From contig NC_092191.1 in assembly GCF_043641665.1 (NCBI RefSeq), forward strand, positions 18,445,501 to 18,509,500: a DNA stretch of 64,000 nucleotides, in the 5' to 3' direction. Positions 43,400 through 56,240 of the stretch are shown here, piece after piece. This stretch comes from Enoplosus armatus (Eukaryota > Chordata > Actinopteri > Centrarchiformes > Enoplosidae). How positions within the stretch are numbered: the first letter of the stretch is position 1; each line of letters begins with the position of its first letter. A program made the translations under genes and the position numbers. Below the pieces are notes generated by a model. That model worked only from the letters and a program-made list of their open reading frames with translations. It did not search any database and was not told where the DNA came from.

Positions 43400-46300
43400 C
43401 ACTGGAAACAGGCCTGTGGATGCTGCCCTGTCCTCTTGTGAATAAAATGACAGTACACAAATATCACAGCAAAAAATATAAGTCCCAGTTGTAATATTAA
43501 GATGATACATTATAACATTAAAAATATCATTATAGGACAACAAGGTGACCATAAACCCAATCCTGAATACTTCCGACACACTTACAGTCCCTGAAGAAAT
43601 ATTAAAATGATTTTTCTTTGTACAAGCAGCCTAAACAGGGCATTTTCTCAACCAGAAGTGGTGTTAGTTGGCAGAGAAACTTCAAATTTAAGCTGTGTTT
43701 TTAAAGTTGACAGTAAAATAAGTGAAAATTATGTGAATCACATGGGTGTAAAAAGTATTTTTACAAAGGGTGTAATGTGGTGAATACGCTGGCATGAAAG
43801 AGCTGTATTATATTCACTGGAGCAAAAAAACACCAAATACTATGTGCCTCAGTGCCTATTAATTAGTTTGCTTGGGTTGTCTGAAATGTAATGTGCAAAT
43901 GTAAATATGGCACATAAATATACAGGCACACAGACTGAAGCTACATATTCATGTTTTATATAAATAGTGAAAGCACCCTGGCTAGGTGGCATTTTCCTTG
44001 GGAGAGGATCCATGTTAATGTGTCAGTGGCGATGATGGTGATGCTTGCTGATAGATGATTTTTACTCAGGCTGTCATTAGCAAATGTAAACACCCAAGAG
44101 CTGTTGAAAAGGATGTGTTAAAAATAGCCTAATTAGAGTTATTCTGATAACTGAGTGGTGAATATGCCCGACTCCCACACAATGTTCCTCCACAAAAGGA
44201 GAGCACAAATGACACTTGTGAGATCTGATGTGGGCTCCTCTTCAAGTCGTTCTCCTGATAAAAAACATACCATTTGTTGCATCAATCTTAAATCTCATGA
44301 GAGCTGTGCTGATTGTATATTCATACATTTCTGATGAATGAGGTTATATAGGTCCAGAGGTCCACATGATGTATTGCATTTGGAGTCCATTAATTATTCC
44401 CATATCAGAATTTCCTCCGTACACCATATTATATTCCCCCAATGCTTTGTATTCCAATTATTTCAGGAGTTTTTCTGTTGTTGCAGTAATTTATATACCA
44501 ACCTCAGACTGAGATGACTGCATTTTTTTTTGCAGGAAATCAGATATTTCTGGAGTGAGGAGTCATTACCATCGGAGCAGCCCTTGTTACTGAATCCTGT
44601 GTTATTAGTCAGCTTGTCTGCCATTCTCTAGACTCCTCCACAGTCTCAGAAATTATTAAAATCTCACATTTCGCCCATGGTACCAGGCCCAGTGCTACAG
44701 TGCAGCAGCCATTAATTTGCACACGCTGCATTCTTCTGAGGGAAACTGTTGCTCTGGATTAAGAGGCATTGTTGTGGCTGCTGCTGCTGCTGCTGCTGCT
44801 GCAGAGGGTCATCAAAGCAAAGTCACAATTGTAGTGTTGTGGCTGAAGACAATATGGGCTGATGCTGCTCTGGGCAGGGCATTATTTTTGTTAATCAGAC
44901 ATCAGAGCTGAGGGTGACCCAGGATGACACCTCAGGATCAGACAGGCAGGGCCGGGAGGAGATATGGCTATGGGGCGCAGGGAACGGATCGTCCAAGAGC
45001 GGAGAGGACGCTCCAAAATATAGACAGACAGCATCCTTCATCCCAAACAGTGCTAGGGAATGGGCGCTTCAAGAAATAAAACAGATACATGGGGACAGAT
45101 GACTGAGAGATATTAATGTTTGCAATTGTTCATGTTATTTCTATATAAAGCTGTGATGCATTAGTTGCCTGCAGATACCTGTGGGTCTATATCTCAGGAG
45201 AGTCATACTCATGTAAAGCTGTCTCTTTGTATGCATGATATACAATGCAGTTCAGACAAAGAGCCCCATCCATGTCTGATGCTTAATGCATTCACTTCTG
45301 GGATTATATCCGTATGTCTTGTAAACTGCTGAAAATGCCTGAGCATATTTATAGCACAAGGGCCCTAAGTCATAGCTCATGGGTCATATTCATCACACTG
45401 TAAAGGCGGTGAATTGATTACCGCCCGATGACCATGCATGCATTAGATTAGAGGGCAAATTGGCTGAAGTGAACTCTCATGCTGCGTGCGGCACCCTCAA
45501 CCATTTGGAAAAATCCAAACAGAGTGCAGAGATGAAGCTCCCATGAGCAGCGGGGGTAGCCATGTCCTCAGAGAGTGGCCAAAGGCTTTATTGTATTGCT
45601 GCTTCCCTGCCCTCGGTTGCAGCAGCTCTCCGCTTGTCACACTCAGTTAGCTCAATGAAGTAATGAATATGCCGCTGTACATTTTTCATGAGGGTGGTGG
45701 GAGTGAAAAATCTGCTCTTTATAATGCTTTTAATATGGAAGTTTTCACACACACTCTTCCCCCGCAAAGCACCCTTCGGGCTATCATGATGCTGCATGAG
45801 CATGATGTTTAATGTTAACATTCCCCAGGGGAGAGTCAGCATAATGCAATGTCACTTTCAGTGATGAATATGTTGACTACAGCAGATATACAAGCAGCTG
45901 TAAATCCTAAATTGGGATAACAGTGCCTGTCCTCCTTGCAAAGAAGACAGGGGCCGCACAGGAAACAACTGGTGGGAGAAAGAGCTCTTACGGTACTTTG
46001 AGTCATATATTCAGGTCTCACATCATTACAGTAATTTATTTGTTTACAAGGAAGCACTCCCATGAGCTTACAGAAATGGATGCCTATTAAGTATGAAAGG
46101 GAGACATAACGATCCTAAGATAAATGCAAATGAACACAAGTACTGTTAAAAAATAATCAAGATGCAAGCAATTGCGCAAATGACAAAGATTTGGCATATT
46201 TGTAACAATTTCAAATCAGCTATTTTAAACCATTTCACTTGCACTAAAACATCTAATCAACACAGTAACCAGAAAAATACTCCGATGACAATGCTGCCCT
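43400..46300. other. Intergenic, spmip7 to vwc2 (first part)
   Basis: Non-repetitive, AT-rich sequence with no exon recognised, including none for zpbp, which lies in this interval in mammals. A CTG triplet run occurs at 44778-44802. The composition suggests conserved noncoding sequence (for example 43980-44180), but this was not tested. Confidence 0.4.
44778..44802 (+). repeat. (CTG)8 triplet run
   Basis: About eight CTG units in noncoding sequence. Confidence 0.85.
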
Positions 46301-46315
46301 GTTTGTGTTTTAGAT

Positions 46316-48312
46316 CAGTGATTCCAAACCAGGGGTACTTCTTTAGTTTCCAGGGGGTGAGTGGAAAGATTGTGGAGCACCTCAACTTATTAAGAAAAAA
46401 ATTATTATTATTTGATTAAAAACCCTACTGAGATATTTGTGACGTATTTCTAAAATAAACTCCCAATCAGGATTACAAAATGAGTGGAACTAAGTTGAAT
46501 GAACATGATTTATGTAGTGAAATAAAAAACACAAGGCTGTTGATGCTATCCTGCTGACCTGAATCATTTCTTTTATTTCAATAGAATTCAACTAGGCCTT
46601 TCTTATTTGTTGATCCCCCAATATTGTTGGGGGAATTCAAACAGAATTCAGTCCGTGAAGTTTTTTTGGCTTCTGAAGCCAACCTCTCACCTCTCAGCTC
46701 GACAAAAATACAGCAGCAGGCCCAGACCATCTAATGCCAGCCTGTGCTGTGTTTTGATGCTAAACTTTGCCATGACTTGAAGATGATTGGGGCACAGAGT
46801 GAGGAGAGAACGACGCCCATTTCAAGCACGTTGGTCCAGAAGGAAGTTACAGGCACTGGCCTATAACAACCCTGCCAAGGTCTAGTCTTTGGGCAGAGGG
46901 GGCCTCGTAAGGACCATTGCGTTGCTCTCTGACTTTGTGAACCTGAAGGATGTCGCGTCCCAGAAGTAGGTGTAATAATCAGCTGACTGTGGTGCTGTGC
47001 AGCCGCTGGATTGGAATCACTGACTGGTCATCTGGCATGTGATTGCACTTGATGAGTGTGGGGAGCATCACACTTGTCGTTCCATCCAATGACTCTGCCA
47101 TGAACCCTGGGGATCTTCTCTCAGATGTTTCAGTGACTCCTGCACACATGTGGAGAGTGTATGTCGAGTCTGACCCTCTAATTTGGAAGAGGTTGAAGAA
47201 TTCAGACCTGGTTTACCAATGTGACTCTCACATTGCTGCTCTTTGTGTGGACACCTCTCTTGGAGGCCGAGTGGCAACTTCTCAACAATAGGATTGACAC
47301 CTCTGGCAGTGTCCAGGTATGAGAGCCCAGTAAAGTAGCCCTCAGATTTGGCAGACTCCAACTCCCTTAGTGGGTCTCCGAGCTCCCTGAGCTATAAGTG
47401 CTCATGATTGATTTTAGGAAAGTTCTCCATCCTCTCAAAGAGAGCTCTCTCGATCACTTCAGGGGAGCCGGAGCACTCTTCTAGGCGATCCCAGGCCATG
47501 CTTAAGCTTATGACATGCACAGAACGGATCCTCATGACAAGGTCCGAAGGCTGACTTCCTAACCACCTAACGTTAGACCCCAATGTGTTTGTCTGTACAC
47601 AAATCGACTGATAGCTAACAGACTTCAAGAGAACGTCGGAGGCTGGAGTAAAGTTGAATGCTCTTTACTGTTGTCATCATTCTCATGAAAGGATTTTTGT
47701 AAAACTGAAATGACACCGAAAGATAGCACCAATTACTGAATGCTATTTAAACAACATCACATGCCCACAGACATAAAATAAATGACAGCTACAAAGTTAT
47801 AACGTACAAATACCACGTTTAAATGATATGTAAATAGCTGTACATCACTTGTAAATATCTTGTAAATAATGTACATAAACTTCATCAGCTTAAAAACAGA
47901 AACAGTACTGACATAGACGCAGCGGGAAAGCTATTACAATAAGAAATACCATAGCTACCCATGGCTACTTTAACATTGTCTTCCCGTGTAAATAAAGTTT
48001 ATGAATTTAACATAACACAATACATTACATGACACTGGATGTACTATTATAATTAATTGTAAGTGTTACAAGCAAAGGCACAGGAAGAGTTTTGGGGTTT
48101 AAGGGTCCAGCTTCTGCCATTCCAAGTGGTCGTTGTAGGAAAGCAAACTTCACCAAACCAACCTAAAAATAGACACTTCAATTGTATAATAAAAATATTG
48201 TAATAACCAATTCTATGTATTGTTAGTTAACGTTAAAATCTTGAATGGTGGTGTATTTAAGCTCATCTGATAGGGATGTCGGGGTACAGACAAAAAAGGT
48301 TGGGAACCACTG
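46316..48312. mobile_element. hAT-like DNA transposon with TIRs (2.0 kb)
   Basis: The left end reads CAGTGATTCCAAACC. The right end, read inward on the other strand, is CAGTGGTTCCCAACC, the common hAT terminal sequence. The flanks carry the same five bases, TAGAT, at 46311-46315 and 48313-48317. No hAT transposase domain was recognised inside, so this is a non-autonomous or internally replaced copy. It encloses a fragment of an unrelated retrotransposon gag. The usual hAT target duplication is 8 bp; only five bases match here, so the superfamily assignment is probable rather than certain. Confidence 0.65.
46800..47640 (-). pseudogene. Broken BEL/Pao-type retrotransposon gag fragment
   Basis: Two minus-strand frames (47392-47628 and 47068-47361) hold successive parts of one gag-like protein (DUF1759-type). 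The upstream frame contains WDRLEECSGSPEVIERALF. The downstream frame contains a conserved YLDTARGVNPIVEKLP segment. A frame change or short indel near 47360-47395 separates them, and a stop ends the first, so this is a dead copy. No protease, reverse transcriptase or LTR was identified next to it. It lies wholly within the hAT-like element. Confidence 0.6.
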
Positions 48313-48319
48313 TAGATCA

Positions 48320-51300
48320 TTTCTACTTTTAGGGATATTTTTAGCTCTGTCTCAAGGTGTCTAAAGGACACCACTCCACATTTGTGTTTTTGATCTGTGC
48401 GCAACAACACACCTCTGATTTTCAATTACGAATAAGACGTAGCATTTGGCAAAGAAACACTGAGGGTAATGGACTTTCTCTGTTGCTCAGAAATATGGAC
48501 TTGTCCCTCGAGACCTCAGTTTCCATTATTAAACCTCCACCACACTGCCCACCTAGGCATTCACTCTGACCAAAGTGAAATTACCTGCTTTTGAAGCTTA
48601 AGCATAGTAAAGAAGCCACAGAGTGGTCGCCCACAGTCTGAACCTCCATTTCCTCTCTGCCAGGTAGTGCTTTTTATGTTCTTTGGGAAGGCAAAAAAAA
48701 ACAAATTCTGCAGGGTAGTTTGCATTGAGGTCTGACGTCCTTACAGTTTTCATACACAAAATATCCCAAGGGAGGCTACAGCAGCATGTGAGCCAGTGGC
48801 TAATACATTCTCTGGGCACTCTCACAGTAGGTATTAAGACGTGGATGATGAATTACCATACAAGGGCCATAGAAAATGAAAAAAGAATACCCTAGGATGA
48901 ATGTTGTGTTGCAAATACAAAGACTTGGTATTCCATAGGGCTCACACAAAAGCTGTCCCCTTTATGATAACCCAACAATCCACAATACTATCTCCAGTCT
49001 GACAGCAACTTATGCAGATGTGCGCGGCTCAGCAGTGCTCTGCTGAATTGAAACCCCCTTGAAAAGTGTTCAGCAAGCAGGTCACATTGGCGTAGGCTGC
49101 CTGTTGTGGATGAAATGCTGAAACGCTGTCCTCCTAGATGCTCTAAGCGTTATCACTCACCCACCTGGCCTATAACTGCCTGTGATGGATAGGGCCAGAT
49201 TGAACCTGCAGTCATCTGTCCAACATGTCATTTCGCAAAAATAGGGGATTTGCTGTCTCCCAAGCTTAGATTACTTATCAACGCTAATATGCCAAGTATA
49301 AGTGTTTGTTTACCACATCCTGTTCTTCTAAGACCAGGTCGTAGTTAATTGACGCATATCTGTCACCATGTGAGATGTGCTCCACAGATGTATGAATGGG
49401 AAGACAATTCAACACTGCAATGGCGAGTGTCACCCTCATCTGGAGGCAAGACAAGGCAGAGAGGTGAAATTGAAAATGTGAATGTCTGGCTAATGGCAGA
49501 GGAGGAGTGCTAGAGATATAATACCAAATCTATAAAGGACAATTTCAGGCCCAAGACTCTGGAGACTCTGGCGCTCAATCACGAAGTGATTCACTCAGAT
49601 TGATCAAGGAGCGTCGTAATCACATGGGAACGTTACATGTGGCTCCAAGGATGACTCGCAGAACTGTCAAGAGATTCAAAGCTGGATTTAATAGATTTGA
49701 GGTGATGTGCTTGGAAATCATTTCAGAAGGTGCGAAATAGAATCCTCAAAGCATTTTACCAGCATTTAGCAGCTGTCCAGTGAAATTAATGTTCAGATCA
49801 GTAGAATTTGGAGGAATAAAGTCGCCATCAGAGAAACAGAGGGCTGGAATTTACTCTGTAGTCTCACAGCAGAAATTCAAAGGGCCTGGCGCTCTGAGAG
49901 AAGAATTGGAAATCTACTAATGAACTGTGCTATTGATAACAGTCCCATATTAAGCAGAAAGCCTAAATGCACTTACAGATAACAAGCCTTCTTTTATTTA
50001 AAGTGATTCCGGTTAAAAACTCAGTGCTCCCTCAGAAATTGAAATAAATGCTGCAAATGTGACATTAAATATTCATAACCTTCAGCTCAGCTGTCATCTA
50101 GCTCTTCCTGTTTGAAGATAAATGTGTGGCAAAAAAACAAAACCCTAATTATTCACTTCTAATAAGTGAGAAGTCCATGAAGGTAGATCAGAAAGTGAAT
50201 TCTTCATGTAGCAGTGTTACGTGACATTTTAAGAGCTGCATGAGCTGCTTTCTGGAGATATTATTTATCAAAGTTCCCTAACACCACCTGGTATAGATGC
50301 AGGCAGGTAAACTGCACTTTGACTCTTTATTTATTTTCCTTTCTCATGGGCTCATGGAACATTTTCACCTCTGTCAAATCATTGTCTCACAGAGCTTTTA
50401 ATGCATTTCAGACAGATAGGGCCATCTGAAAGTAAATCTGTGCTTTCAAAACTTTAGATTGATGTCGGCAGTGAAGTGGTTTGATCTGACACTTCAAATG
50501 GCATCTTTGTTCTGAACTTTAAAGACAAACCAAGCTCCAAAAACATTCATATTAAGTCTTCACATGTTCATGAAATCACTCCTCTTTTTGTATTTTGCAT
50601 TTCAATATGACATAATAATTCAATAAAACAATAAGAGGGGGCTTATTATCATTTCAAAAGACTCAATAAAGCTTTCCAGATTTCACTCAGTGCATTAAAG
50701 GACTTTATCAACCAGCTTTTGCAGAACTTGGAAATATTCATCTCAGTATCTCCCTCAAGCGTGTGCAGTAAACTAATTACATAGCCTTCAATAAATGATT
50801 GGCTGAGAAACATATCAAAGATGTCCAAAAGGGAGGAATGTGTCAGAAATGCAAAACATTATATATTGATAAAGATGCATCAGCCGTGGAAACAAAAAAG
50901 TCAGTTATCATTCTGTTTTTTTCTGAATACTTTGTCTTTCAAATGTAAGACAATCTTGCAGCCTGAAGCTCAAGAAGCTTGAAATTTGTGTGTTGGCAAA
51001 CTTAAGTGTTTCTATTTAGTTTAATTGGATGCATGGGTGTTTTTCCAAACATTCACACATACCTCAGGTTTTTACCACCCTGTTTCTTGAGAAACCCAGC
51101 TACAAATTAAAACTCAGAACATAGTATTAACGTTACTTCCCAGATAGCAAAATATGATTGAATCTATAGTGAAATATTGTCAGGCAGAAGTATTGAATCG
51201 ACATTGATACCTCACACTGAAACAATTTCCAACAGATTTTCCACTCCTGACTGACACTGAATCAACACTGATTCACCCGTTATCTCAAAGGCACCTGGGA

Positions 51301-51820
51301 TTGATGTTTAGTTCAATCATTTGTACAACGTGATGTTGTTCTCAACATGAAAATAAAGTTCAAGAAAACAGATTTTAGACGTAAAAAATCGTAACTTAAA
51401 AAATTATATTAGTAAACCCAGTGAACTCAATGGGAAATGGTAACATAAACTTTCCTGTCCTAATTATGTATGAACCAAGATGACCTTTTATTTTGTATTT
51501 TCCTTTAGTTAGTATTTAACACAAGAAATCAAAAATCTGTTTGTAGATGGTCAACACACAGGTCATCATTCACATTACTGAATACAGTCACCATTTGGGT
51601 GTTCGGGTGTCCTCATGTATCACTAAAATTATATGAATTATGTTCTTCTTGATGACTGAGACCAAATATAATTATCTTATACTTTATCCTAATGGCATTC
51701 AATCCATGTTACTGTATATTGTGATACAAACTCACAAAACATGCATCTTTCATTATTGTCTCCTTGAAGGGCCTCTTGTCACCCTTGAAGCTGAGAACAT
51801 GTAGTGGTGGAAGACGTGTA
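48320..51820. other. Intergenic, spmip7 to vwc2 (second part)
   Basis: No gene, RNA gene or coding mobile-element remnant recognised. The sequence is largely single-copy in appearance and AT-rich. Confidence 0.45.
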
Positions 51821-51828
51821 GAGGTGGG

Positions 51829-51829
<1 letters not shown>

Positions 51830-51859
<30 letters not shown>
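51830..51859 (+). repeat. (GA)n microsatellite
   Basis: About 15 GA units, followed by GGTT tetranucleotides. Confidence 0.95.
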
Positions 51860-51861
<2 letters not shown>

Positions 51862-51869
51862 TGGTTGGT

Positions 51870-54440
51870 TGGAGAGACTAACATCTGTCCAATATGTGTT
51901 GAATTCTGGAAAACACACCATTGTAATTATACAACATAAAATGACTTTGCATTGCAGACAAACAGTGAAATTTTAATCTGCTGTCCACAATAAAATATTG
52001 TGAAACATTTATTTTGACTAAACATTTGCTTCACATACCATTGTTAAACTCCCAGCAGTCTCAAAGGAGGCATCAGCACACAGCTTGAGTTGTAGATAGA
52101 CACAAAAATGTTCCCTTTACCCGAAAAGATGACTTTGAAATGTTTCCGAAGGATTCAGTTTCTCCAGAGGACTTGTAGTCAAACTACCCAGACAAATCTT
52201 TTACCAGCAAAGGGGACATTTAGTAGTATAATTAACTGCAGTAAGTGTGAGTTTAAGTTTAAGTTTAAGTTTAACCTAGCAGCAAATTTAGGAAGGTAGG
52301 CGTTTAAGGGGTAATGGCATTTTAGAAACTTAACTCTTAGCAAACTATTTCACACAGTGGAAATTATTACACTAGCATTTTTCTCGGGCTTAAAATGACA
52401 AACCAGGTGATTTAAAGCCTTTATATTCTGCTAAAAGTCTTGTTGTGAGACCGCATGCTGATCAAGCGTCCCACTTTGTTGACCAGAGTTCTGGGTTTCT
52501 CAAAACTTATGATGCTCTAATTTCAAATTACAGAGCTGGCCAATTGCTATAAATGAATAACGAATTTCATCACCTTCTGTAATATGAGCACATCTCCTCT
52601 CAGTGAAGTGGTGTGCATTGTCCAGAACAGGGCAGAAGCCTAATTACTTAGTTACAGCATTGGGGAGACCAGGCTAATCTCTTATGGGTCTCTCCAACAG
52701 ATGTGTCCAATTAATGGCCTGTCTTTGAAGGAGTTTGGATGCTTATTACTCTGGGAATTTTATTTCAAAGTAAAAGACCCAGCCTCGTTTCTCATGAGTA
52801 GGCTTTATAGGCAGTTTTAATCACGTCTTTCCTCTGTCCAATCATACACAGAACTGTAGGAAAATGAACTGATTGTGAACATTAATGACCTGGACAGAGC
52901 CGATAGGGGTGACTGATAACATCCCTGGTCAGAGTCATTACTTCACTGGCTGTCATATCGTAAAATGAAAGAATAGAGAGAGCACGGCAGCAATTCCTCT
53001 AAATAGAAGAAAAAAAATGCTCTTGGTATTAGAAGTGACGATTGGTGGACAGGAAAAATCCCACAATCATTTACCACTTGTATGCACCAGCACAAGTCCT
53101 GTTTTCCTTGAAGGGAGGGGTTTGGTTTGAGAGGACCCTTACAGTCATAGAAACAGAGGAGTTAATGCTGGCCAGAAAGCCTTAATAGATCTGTGCCACC
53201 GCTCCCCTGCTGCTCTGAGAGAAGCCTGTCGCGTAGCATGTACATGCATTTAGGCTTATTTAACTCGATCCTGCCGGCTGGCTGACAGGCACGTCTCACT
53301 GCTGGAGATGCGACGTTGTTGTCTGGCAACCTCTTGATCAAAGAGTTCTGCGGCATGGCCAGCACATTGCAAAGGGTGCCGCACTGCAAATGCAAAAGAT
53401 AACAGGAAAAAAAAAAAGAGACAACATCTGCATCCATTTACCGCAGCCTGCCCTTCAGTGCTCATAACCTGGACTTAAATTATTAATCATGGTTTTGATC
53501 TGCTGGTCGATGGGCCCCTCGGCTCAGCCAGATACATGCATTCATTACTCCTCATCCTCCAACTGAAGATGAAGACAAGAAAAAAAGCTGCGAGTCATAT
53601 GACCTTTCAGTTTCTAAATTTTGGAAGCAAATTGGGATCAATGACAGTGGAGTGTCCAGCCTGGTCTTTATTAATGGAGTTGAAAATCCTGAGGCAACTA
53701 TGGAGATTCTGTATTTTCATTTCCAACCTCTCTATTGTTTATATTGTGATGCTTAAAGCTGTTGAAAATGAAACCTCAGCATTACTAAATAACATAATAT
53801 CCTCTTGACAACTCATTAAATATTTACCTGTAGCTCCCACACACACAGTTCTCATCCTGGAACTTAGAAACAGAAAAATAATGGCATCTTAAGTGTGGAT
53901 TTGTTCACATTTGTCACATTCAATGGTTATTTGTGAAGAAATTGGGCTGATCATTCCATCTCAGTATCATTTGTTGATTCAAGTGACATTGTGAACATTT
54001 TATTCAATTGGAAGTCTGCAAATGTAAAACACCACCCTTTCAAGAAAGACTAAACACTGAGACCTGCGGCTGAAAAGTACCATTTGAGCATTTACAGAGC
54101 ACAGATTGGCATTTATTTGAAACATGAATACACCGTACCAAGAGAAATACAAAAAAAAAAGCACTTTCAAATCAAAACACATTTGAACATCCAAAAGAGA
54201 TCAAAGAAATCAGGAAACTGTCAAGTCCTCTTGAATTTCCTTGTGTTGTCTAGTTGTTTCTAACTCTGCATTTGATCGTCCTACACAGCAAATCTTCACC
54301 CATTATTCTGAAATGGACGGCATGTCGTCTAGTCTGCACTTTGGTGGTAGAGGGACGGGCGTCAGGATTGTTTGGATGACGCTGCATGTCGAGACATTGA
54401 GGTTTTCACCTGCAAAGACAGCTGTGTGTGTTCTATACAT
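51870..54440. other. Intergenic, spmip7 to vwc2 (third part)
   Basis: No gene recognised. It contains a small hexamer array at 52248-52275. The minus-strand frame at 53162-53437 matches nothing I know. Confidence 0.45.
52248..52275 (+). repeat. (TTTAAG)4 hexamer array
   Basis: Four copies of GTTTAA/TTTAAG in tandem. Confidence 0.85.
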
Positions 54441-54448
54441 TCTGTTGT

Positions 54449-54454
54449 TTTATT
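54449..54454 (-). other. vwc2: Possible vwc2 polyadenylation signal (AATAAA)
   Basis: TTTATT on the plus strand lies about 325 bases past the vwc2 stop. Others occur further on (54112-54117, 53999-54004). Confidence 0.4.
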
Positions 54455-54777
54455 GACCTCTGGTCCAATACATTGCTTATTAAAATACAGAGGCTATAAA
54501 AAATAGTTTCCCACTAGTTCAGCATTAATGACTCCTATATTTGTATATATCCATAAATAATTTAATACATAGATAAATAGATATTCTGTGTGTGGATTAT
54601 AAACTTTCATAAAAGCATTTTTTTTTTTCCAGTAATACAGGAGTGACTATAAACGCTGAAATGCTCGAGGGCTGCTGTCCGACCCTGATGTCCGGTAGAC
54701 TGGGTGAAAGGCCGAGAGTTTCCATGCTGATTGGCGCTGGTGTTGCGTGCCAATGTCCCCTCTCGCCGTGCCAGTCT

Positions 54778-55011
<234 letters not shown>

Positions 55012-55419
55012 TCAATTTGGAAGTGTGTATTCTTAATATGCTTTTTTAGTGTTACATAACAGGTCACATTATCAAGGTCAGACTGAACACTGAAAACGGA
55101 TGTTTTGCTCCTGTGATTTAATATGCTGTGGAAACTAAATAAACAGAAACATGATGATAGGTCAATTAATGTTTTATTGTGTACAGATACAGAGACTAGA
55201 AAAATCATCCTTATATGTTGGTGTAGAAAAAATACCTGTGTCATTGAGGTCACGCTCATCTGTGTTAATTTTCTGCTACTAGACCCACCAAGGACACTGT
55301 TCAATGTGTACAAAATGCTTCAAAATGTTTCAAGACTGCACATGCTATTCAAAGTCACTTTCCTTTGTGCTGCTCAAAGCATGGCAATTCCATGAATTCA
55401 CAGACACCCTTGTCAGTCT

Positions 55420-55960
55420 GGACCATAGACAATGTATATATAAAGATGGACAACATGACAGGCCCCCAAAAGCAAAGCCAAATGTCTCGATCATCCCCTG
55501 GTGGCTGGCTGCAGTATAGGTCATAAACCCCGCCTTCTCCACGTTAGTGGATGGGACATAGCCAAACTAAAAAATCAAAGTACATGTCAAATACTTGTTT
55601 TGGTAAGTTTGGTTTTAATTAGTTACTTGATGCTAACTAAAAAAGGCTGTGTGACATAACGATTGATAGCTGTGATTGATTGTTGTGTGCTCGCCATGGG
55701 GTCGGGCGGGTGTATTGGCGGGACCTCGGTGCTAACTCAGGTTTGAAGCTAATGTTAAAAGGATTGGTGCCCTTGCTACCTTGCGGCCTAGAATTACTGT
55801 ATCTCAGTTAGCTTGTTAGCCTAACAACCAAACAGCCTTAGCCACTTAGCTGCATCTACTACCGTGAATGCCTGCCTGGGTTTTTTTTATTTGACCAGAG
55901 TTTATTGTCTGCATTTTAAGTTTGACAAACGAGTTCTTGTAGCCTTCGTTCAAGGGTGCA
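55420..55960 (+). repeat. Dispersed repeat with CCCCTGGTGGCTGGCTGCAG core
   Basis: It includes CCATAGACAATGTATATATAAAGATGGAC, then the CCCCTGGTGGCTGGCTGCAG core, CATAAACCCCGCC, and GTTAGTGGATGGGACAT, phrases I recognise from a widespread fish interspersed repeat. Borders are approximate. Confidence 0.55.
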
Positions 55961-56002
55961 TTTTGTAGTTTCTTTTATTGTTTTTTCCAATAAACTGAGC
56001 TT

Positions 56003-56020
56003 GGGTTAGGGTTAGGGTTA
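56003..56020 (+). repeat. Telomere-like (GGGTTA)3
   Basis: Three exact GGGTTA units in tandem, the vertebrate telomere hexamer, inside an intron. Confidence 0.9.
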
Positions 56021-56179
56021 TCATTTCAACAAAAACAATTTTGTACATTTTATATAGTTATTTTGTAATTATTTCTATTCAAGTATAAGACTTAAGCTGA
56101 AGTAGGTCAATGCACTGACAAAGTGCTCACATTTTAATAGCTAGTACAGATATTAATCTAGATATATGAGCATATACTG

Positions 56180-56183
56180 TATA

Positions 56184-56233
<50 letters not shown>
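56180..56233 (+). repeat. (TA)n microsatellite
   Basis: Imperfect TA/GTA run merging into about 20 perfect AT units. Confidence 0.9.

Positions 56234-56240
<7 letters not shown>

Noticed and set aside
53162..53437. 91-codon minus-strand frame as a possible zpbp or other exon
   Set aside because: No signal or immunoglobulin-like pattern and no match to a known protein.
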